From Streptomyces rugosispiralis (GTDB lineage: Bacteria > Actinomycetota > Actinomycetes > Streptomycetales > Streptomycetaceae): DNA of 64,000 nucleotides. The notes beneath the pieces were generated by a model, which was given only the letters and a program-made list of their open reading frames with translations, did no database searches and had not been told where the DNA came from. Numbering within the stretch: position 1 is the first letter of the stretch; the number at the start of each line of letters is the position of its first letter. Location of the stretch: NCBI RefSeq assembly GCF_024505145.1, contig NZ_JANIAA010000004.1, positions 62,001 to 126,000 on the forward strand, written 5' to 3'. This document shows positions 59,640 through 64,000 of the stretch, piece after piece. The position numbers were made by a program, and so were the translations under genes.

Positions 59640-61511
59640 TCAGGCCGCCAGCGTGTCCAGAAGCCCCTGCCCGTACTTCACCAGCTTGTTCTCGCCGACC
59701 CCGCTCACCGTGCCGAGCTCCTCGAGCGTGGCCGGGGCACGGGTCGCGATCTCGCGCAGGGTGGCATCGTGGAAGACCACATACGCGGGGACGCCCTGCT
59801 CCTTCGCGGTCGCCGCACGCCAGGCGCGCAGCCGCTCGAAGACCGGCACGGCCTCCTCCGGCAGATCCACCGGGGCCTTCTTGGCCTTCCCCGAGGAACC
59901 CGTCTTCCCCTTCGCGGTGCGCGGCGCCTTCTCCGGCTCGCGCCGCAGCCTGACCTCGCGCTGCCGGTTCAGCACCTCCGCGCTCCCGTCGGTGAGCACC
60001 AGCGTGCCGTAGTCCCCCTCGACGCCGAGCACCCCCTGGGCCAGCAACTGCCGTACCACACCGCGCCATTCGGCCTCGCGCAGCTCGGTGCCGATGCCGA
60101 ACACCGACAGCGTGTCATGGTCGAACTGGATGACCTTGGCCGTCTTCTTGCCGAGCAGGATGTCGATGATCTGCCCCGCGCCGAACTTCTGGTTGCGCTC
60201 CCGCTTGAGCCGCACCACCGTGGACAGCAGCTTCTGCGCGGGGATGGTGCCGTCCCAGGACTCCGGGGGCGTGAGGCAGGTGTCGCAGTTGCCGCAGGGG
60301 GTGGACTCCTGGCCGAAGTACGCCAGCAGCCCCACCCGGCGGCACTCCACCGTCTCGCACAGCGCCAGCATCGCGTCGAGGTGGGCGCCGAGGCGGCGCC
60401 GATGGGTGTCGTCGCCCTCGGAGGTGTCGATCATCTTCCGCTGCTGGACCACGTCCTGGAGGCCGTACGCCAGCCAGGCGGTGGAGGGCTGTCCATCACG
60501 CCCGGCCCGGCCGGTCTCCTGGTAGTAGCCCTCCACGGACTTGGGCAGGTCGAGATGGGCCACGAACCGCACATCGGGCTTGTCGATCCCCATGCCGAAC
60601 GCGATCGTGGCCACCACGACCAGACCGTCCTCGCGCAGGAAGCGCGCCTGGTGCTCGGCGCGGACCCGCGCGTCCAGCCCCGCGTGGTACGGCACCGCGT
60701 CGATGCCCTGGGCCACCAGGAACTCGGCCGTCTTCTCCACCGAGGACCGGGACAGGCAGTACACGATCCCCGCCTCGCCCGGGTGCTCGGTGCGCAACAG
60801 CTCGAGCAGCTGCTTCTTCGGCTCGTTCTTGGGGGCGATCCGGTACTGGATGTTCGGGCGGTCGAAGCTGGCCACGAAGTGCAGCGCGTCCTGGAGCTTC
60901 AGCCGGGACGCGATCTCGCCGTGGGTGGCCTCGGTGGCGGTCGCGGTCAGCGCGATCCGGGGCACGGTGGGCCAGCGTTCGTGCAGCTCGGACAGGGCCA
61001 GATAGTCGGGCCTGAAGTCGTGCCCCCACTGGGCCACACAGTGCGCCTCGTCGATGGCGAACAGCGAGATCTGGCCCCGGTCCAGCAGCCGCAGCGTGGA
61101 CTCGACCCGCAGCCGCTCCGGGGCGAGATAGAGCAGATCCAGCTCGCCCGCGAGGAACTCGGCCTCGACCATCCGCCGCTCGTCCAGGTCCTGGGTGGAG
61201 TTGAGGAACCCGGCCCGCACCCCGAGGTTCCGCAGCGCGTCGACCTGGTCCTGCATCAGCGCGATCAGGGGGGAGACGACGACGCCGACGCCCTTCCGCA
61301 CCAGCGCCGGGATCTGGTAGCACAGCGATTTGCCGCCGCCGGTCGGCATGAGGACGAGCGCGTCACCACCGGCCACCACATGGTCGATGATCTCCTGCTG
61401 CCCTCCCCGGAACGAGTCGTAACCGAAGACGCGGTGCAGAACGCCGAGCGCCTCGCTCGTCTCGGGGTCGGGCGCGTCGCTCATGTCGGGGCCGGTGTCG
61501 GGGAGAGCCAT
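59640..61511 (-). CDS. recQ: ATP-dependent DNA helicase RecQ
   Basis: A 623-aa 3'-5' DNA helicase for recombination and fork repair. Motif [13 protein letters not shown] (~55), DEAH box [19 protein letters not shown], motif [10 protein letters not shown], motif [14 protein letters not shown], the RecQ-Ct zinc cysteines C-x-YFGQES-xx-CGNCDTC, winged helix, and a C-terminal HRDC domain (~535-620). A Lys/Arg-rich linker ([15 protein letters not shown]) precedes the HRDC. ATG 61511 used; an internal ATG (MSDAPDPE) is ten codons in. Alone on the minus strand and unrelated to its exported neighbours. Confidence 0.97.
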   Translation of the reverse strand: MALPDTGPDMSDAPDPETSEALGVLHRVFGYDSFRGGQQEIIDHVVAGGDALVLMPTGGGKSLCYQIPALVRKGVGVVVSPLIALMQDQVDALRNLGVRAGFLNSTQDLDERRMVEAEFLAGELDLLYLAPERLRVESTLRLLDRGQISLFAIDEAHCVAQWGHDFRPDYLALSELHERWPTVPRIALTATATEATHGEIASRLKLQDALHFVASFDRPNIQYRIAPKNEPKKQLLELLRTEHPGEAGIVYCLSRSSVEKTAEFLVAQGIDAVPYHAGLDARVRAEHQARFLREDGLVVVATIAFGMGIDKPDVRFVAHLDLPKSVEGYYQETGRAGRDGQPSTAWLAYGLQDVVQQRKMIDTSEGDDTHRRRLGAHLDAMLALCETVECRRVGLLAYFGQESTPCGNCDTCLTPPESWDGTIPAQKLLSTVVRLKRERNQKFGAGQIIDILLGKKTAKVIQFDHDTLSVFGIGTELREAEWRGVVRQLLAQGVLGVEGDYGTLVLTDGSAEVLNRQREVRLRREPEKAPRTAKGKTGSSGKAKKAPVDLPEEAVPVFERLRAWRAATAKEQGVPAYVVFHDATLREIATRAPATLEELGTVSGVGENKLVKYGQGLLDTLAA

Positions 61512-61669
61512 CCGGCGATTCTAGGGGGCCGGGAGGTGCTTGCGGTGACCGCCTGTGGACAACCGGCCGGATGGGAGAAGGTGGGTGGGCACAGTGGCCG
61601 ATGAGACGGCGACATGCCATGCTCATGCCCACTTGCACCGTCCATCCTTCCCCCACGAGGAGGCCGATC

Positions 61670-62224
61670 GTGAGATCCAGCACGTTGGTACGCGCCTTAC
61701 CCGCCGCGGTGACCGCGGCGCTCGCCCTGACGGCCGGACAGGCCGTGGCCGCCCCCGCCGCCCCGGCGGAGCACACCGCGGCCGCGCGGGTGGTGACCTA
61801 CGACGCCAGCGGGGCCGCCGAGTTCAAGGACGCCGTGACCAAGGGCGCGGCGGTCTGGAACGAGAGCGTGGTGAACGTCCAGCTGAAGCCGGTCGCGTCC
61901 GGACAGCGGGCGAACGTCCGCATCGTCGCGGACGACGGATGGCCGCGCACCGCGTCCACCGGCCTCGGCAGCGGCACGATCTACTTCGGTCGCCAGGCGG
62001 TCGACGAGGGCCACAACACCGTGCGGATCTCTTCGCACGAGCTGGGCCACATCCTGGGCCTGCCCGACCGCAAGCCCGGCCCCTGCTCCAGCCTGATGTC
62101 CGGCGCCAGCGCCGGTACGTCGTGCACCAACGCGTACCCGAACGCCGCCGAGAAGGCCGAGGTCGAGGGCGACTTCGGCCTCGCCGGGGCGGCGACCCTC
62201 GGGGCGCGCACCTTCCGGGACTGA
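61670..62224 (+). CDS. snpA: snapalysin (M7 neutral metalloprotease)
   Basis: A 184-aa secreted small zinc protease. Signal peptide to ~30 (VTAALALTAGQAVAAPA), short propeptide, and zinc motif HELGHILGLPD (His123, His127, Asp133) with the SLMSG Met-turn region. Two cysteines (GPCSSLM, TSCTNAY) likely form the family disulfide. GTG 61670 has GAGGAGG seven bases upstream; a longer ATG at 61571 lacks a signal-like start. snpA genes are usually divergent from a LysR activator, but none is here. Confidence 0.93.
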   Translation: MRSSTLVRALPAAVTAALALTAGQAVAAPAAPAEHTAAARVVTYDASGAAEFKDAVTKGAAVWNESVVNVQLKPVASGQRANVRIVADDGWPRTASTGLGSGTIYFGRQAVDEGHNTVRISSHELGHILGLPDRKPGPCSSLMSGASAGTSCTNAYPNAAEKAEVEGDFGLAGAATLGARTFRD

Positions 62225-62230
62225 CCCGGG

Positions 62231-62276
62231 GCGCCGGATACCGGGCAGCGGGCATCCCGCGCCCGGTGTCCGGCGC
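62231..62276. terminator. bidirectional terminator hairpin
   Basis: GCGCCGGATACCGGGC (62231-62246) pairs with GCCCGGTGTCCGGCGC (62261-62276), 16-bp arms with one mismatch, between convergent snapalysin (ends 62224) and DeoR (ends 62281). Confidence 0.82.
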
Positions 62277-62280
62277 GGCG

Positions 62281-63078
62281 TCACACCGTGACGACCTCCG
62301 TGTCGGGCAGCGCCCGGAACGGGCCGAGCTGGTCATCGGTGGCGCCGCTGTCGGTGACCAGCGTCCACGGCCGGTCCAGCGGGGCCCAGGCGGTGAACGG
62401 GGACTCGCCCAGCTTGCTGCTGTCGGCGAGGACGTACACCTCCCTGCCGCGGTCGGCCATCATCTCCTTGAGCGAGGTCTGCTGGAGGCTCGCCTCGCAG
62501 ATCCCCAGCCGCGCGTCCAGCCCGTCGGCGCCGAGGAACACCTTGTCCGCGGTCAGCCGGGACAGGGTCAGCTCGGCGAGCGGCCCGACGAAGCCCTGGC
62601 TGACATGGCGCAGGGTCCCGGCGAGGGTGATCAGCTCGATCCCGTCCGCCTCGGCCAGTTCGCGCAGCGCGGTGAGGCCGCAGGTGATCACGGTCAGATC
62701 GCCGCGGGCGCGCAGATGGTGGGCGAGCCGTCCGGTGGTGGTGCCGGCGTCGAGGATGACGGTGTCGCCCGGCCCGATCCGGGCGGCCGCCCAGCGTCCT
62801 ATGCGGTCCTTCTCGGCGACCGCGAGCCCGCTGCGCTGTCCCAGGGTGGGCTCGACGGCGTGACCGGCGCTCATCGCGCCGCCGTAGGTGCGGGCGATGG
62901 CCCCCTGTTCGGTGAGGAGCGCGAGATCCCGGCGGATGGTGGAGGGCGTCACCTCCAGCGAGCGGGCCAGCTCCTCCACGACGACCGTGCCATCGGTCTG
63001 GATCATCCGGGCGATCAGTTCCCGGCGGTCCCCGGCGCGCAGCCGCCTGCGCTCCTCCGCCCCGGCCTCCTGACGCAT
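62281..63078 (-). CDS. DeoR family transcriptional regulator
   Basis: A 265-aa sugar-phosphate-responsive regulator. N-terminal DeoR HTH (~15-70: RRELIARMIQTDGTVVVEEL, VTPSTIRRDLALLTEQG) and C-terminal sugar-binding domain (DTVILDAGTTTGRLAHHL, KVFLGADGLDARLGICEASL, YVLADSSKLG). ATG 63078 is preceded by GGGGGCCGCG; ATG 63090 adds four residues but sits against the ribosome site. Divergent from the HpcH/HpaI aldolase at 63296, with repeats between, so it probably represses an aldolase-containing catabolic operon. Confidence 0.9.
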   Translation of the reverse strand: MRQEAGAEERRRLRAGDRRELIARMIQTDGTVVVEELARSLEVTPSTIRRDLALLTEQGAIARTYGGAMSAGHAVEPTLGQRSGLAVAEKDRIGRWAAARIGPGDTVILDAGTTTGRLAHHLRARGDLTVITCGLTALRELAEADGIELITLAGTLRHVSQGFVGPLAELTLSRLTADKVFLGADGLDARLGICEASLQQTSLKEMMADRGREVYVLADSSKLGESPFTAWAPLDRPWTLVTDSGATDDQLGPFRALPDTEVVTV

Positions 63079-63100
63079 CGCGGCCCCCATCCTTCCGTAA

Positions 63101-63228
63101 CTCTGCGCGACTCTGCGCAGCCCTGAGCAACCCTATCAGTCTGCGCATTTCGCGCTGTTTCGTCGCAGCTTCCGCGAGATACTTGCGTGTTACGTGCAAT
63201 CATGCGAGCGTGCCGCTCATAACACGCA
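63101..63228. promoter_or_regulatory. putative DeoR operator region
   Basis: Direct repeats CTCTGCGCGA (63101-63110) and CTCTGCGCAG (63111-63120), a third TCTGCGCA at 63140-63147, and an inverted pair TGCGTGTTA (63184-63192) / TAACACGCA (63220-63228), all between the divergent DeoR and aldolase genes. DeoR proteins bind repeated short motifs, so this is the likely control region. Confidence 0.5.
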
Positions 63229-63295
63229 TGGAGTGAAGAGCCGCGCAACTCGCCGAACAGAACTCGCCGATCGCCGAAGGAGAGAAGCTGACAGC

Positions 63296-64000
63296 ATGAA
63301 CACTTCCCCCGCCGACTTCGCGGCCCGGCTGCGCGCCCGCCGGCGGATCGTCGGCTACTGGGTCGTCCTCGACAATCCCGTCGGCACCGAGCGCCTGGCC
63401 GGGCTCGGCTACGACTACATCTGCGTCGACGCCCAGCACGGTCTCCTCGACTACAAGGGCACCCTCGGCGCGATGACCGCCATCGACGCACGTGGCACCG
63501 CCGCCGGTATGGTGCGGGTTCCGGGCAACGACGGCTTCTGGATCGGCCAGGCGCTCGACGCCGGCGCCCGCGGGGTGATCGTCCCGCTGGTCGACACCGC
63601 CGAGGAGGCGGCCGCCGCGGTGAGCTACTGCCGCTACCCTCCGCTCGGGGTCCGCTCCTACGGCCCGATGCGCTCGGGGCTGCGCGTCGGCCCCGCCCCC
63701 GCCGAGTCCAACCGGCAAGTGGCCTGCGTCGTGATGATCGAGACGGCCCAGGCGCTGGCCAACACCGCGGAGATCTGCGCCACGGACGGGCTCGACGGCG
63801 TCTATATCGGCCCCTCCGACCTCACCATCGCGCTCGGCGGCCGCACCTCGACGGACACCTCGGTGGCGGAGAAGTTCGAAGCGGCGCTGGCGAAGGTCGC
63901 CGAGGAGGCACGGACCGCGGGCATCGCCGCCGGTATCCACTGCCCCGACGGGGCCACCGCCGCCAAGCGCCTGGCCCAGGGCTTCACCTTCGCCACGGTC
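63296..64000 (+). CDS. HpcH/HpaI aldolase family protein (3' end outside window)
   Basis: At least 235 aa, still open at the edge. Class II metal-dependent aldolase of the HpcH/HpaI type, which cleaves 2-keto-3-deoxy acids or 4-hydroxy-2-oxo acids to pyruvate and an aldehyde. Motifs: GYDYICVDAQHGLLDY (~40), GMVRVPGNDGFWIGQALDAG (~70), ARGVIVPLVDTAEEAAAAV, metal Glu in CVVMIETAQAL (~150) and Asp in VYIGPSDLTIALGG (~175). ATG 63296 follows GGAGAGAAGCTGACAGC. Divergent from the DeoR gene, suggesting a sugar-acid catabolic operon continuing past 64000. Confidence 0.92.
   Translation, partial: MNTSPADFAARLRARRRIVGYWVVLDNPVGTERLAGLGYDYICVDAQHGLLDYKGTLGAMTAIDARGTAAGMVRVPGNDGFWIGQALDAGARGVIVPLVDTAEEAAAAVSYCRYPPLGVRSYGPMRSGLRVGPAPAESNRQVACVVMIETAQALANTAEICATDGLDGVYIGPSDLTIALGGRTSTDTSVAEKFEAALAKVAEEARTAGIAAGIHCPDGATAAKRLAQGFTFATV

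Noticed and set aside
61571..61669. Longer N-terminal start for snapalysin
   Set aside because: ATG 61571 would bury the signal peptide 33 residues in; GTG 61670 has a strong ribosome site.
1..64000. tRNA, rRNA, riboswitch, prophage or integrase genes
   Set aside because: No sequence resembling these was seen on either strand by reading; no att-like tRNA ends found.

Overview
The window is high-GC actinobacterial DNA and looks like a Streptomyces chromosome. Codon use is strongly G/C at third positions, GTG starts are common, ribosome sites are GGAGG-like, and the gene content fits: a DevS/DevR-type dormancy island, a Streptomyces-style gas-vesicle cluster, a two-domain laccase, snapalysin and a streptogrisin-like protease. 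I saw no rRNA, tRNA, CRISPR array, prophage or replication origin. The first gene (GH2) and the last gene (HpcH aldolase) run off the window edges.

Layout. 1-2773 is a secreted GH2 beta-galactosidase. 2959-18352 is a redox/dormancy island: a GAF histidine kinase and NarL regulator resembling OsdK/OsdR (DevS/DevR), an Acg-like nitroreductase, an Rv1733c-like membrane protein, four tandem-domain universal stress proteins, two CBS-BON proteins, a zinc alcohol dehydrogenase, nicotinate phosphoribosyltransferase and phosphoketolase. Shared GGGNC(N)GNCCC-like palindromes lie in four of its intergenic regions. 18423-23768 holds carbon and redox genes: alditol oxidase, glycerol channel, glycerol kinase and a formaldehyde-dehydrogenase-like enzyme. 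23909-29178 is a ten-gene gas-vesicle operon (Y-Z-A-F-G-O-J-L-S-K), followed by a winged-helix regulator.

30412-36263 is a minus-strand operon coding for an amino-acid-type ABC importer with an M19 dipeptidase and a CocE/NonD hydrolase. 36440-38398 is a GNAT plus LLM monooxygenase pair preceded by a 27-aa Cys-containing leader peptide typical of actinobacterial sulfur genes. 38847-42937 contains an MFS exporter, an acyl-CoA synthetase and a TetR regulator with a repeat-rich promoter. 42995-49781 is a glycan region: PA14-GH2, SDR, lamin-tail protein and GH65. 49911-52125 is a MatC-type transporter divergent from a FadR/GntR regulator.

52256-62224 is rich in exported proteins: an S1 protease under a LacI-like operator, a laccase, a ThuA/sugar-dehydrogenase fusion, a cupredoxin/Ig/3-keto-glycoside-hydrolase fusion, and snapalysin, with cytoplasmic RecQ in between. 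62281-64000 is a DeoR regulator divergent from an HpcH/HpaI aldolase.

The two best candidates for under-described biology are the OsdR-like regulon with its reusable palindrome, and the divergent laccase / ThuA-dehydrogenase / cupredoxin-DUF1080 set, which looks like an extracellular route for oxidising glycosides and splitting the 3-keto product. Intergenic DNA also holds several unusual repeat arrays: a 107/193-bp MITE-like pair, a 10 x 11-bp helically phased array, 49-bp and 25-bp tandem repeats, and several strong bidirectional hairpins between convergent genes.
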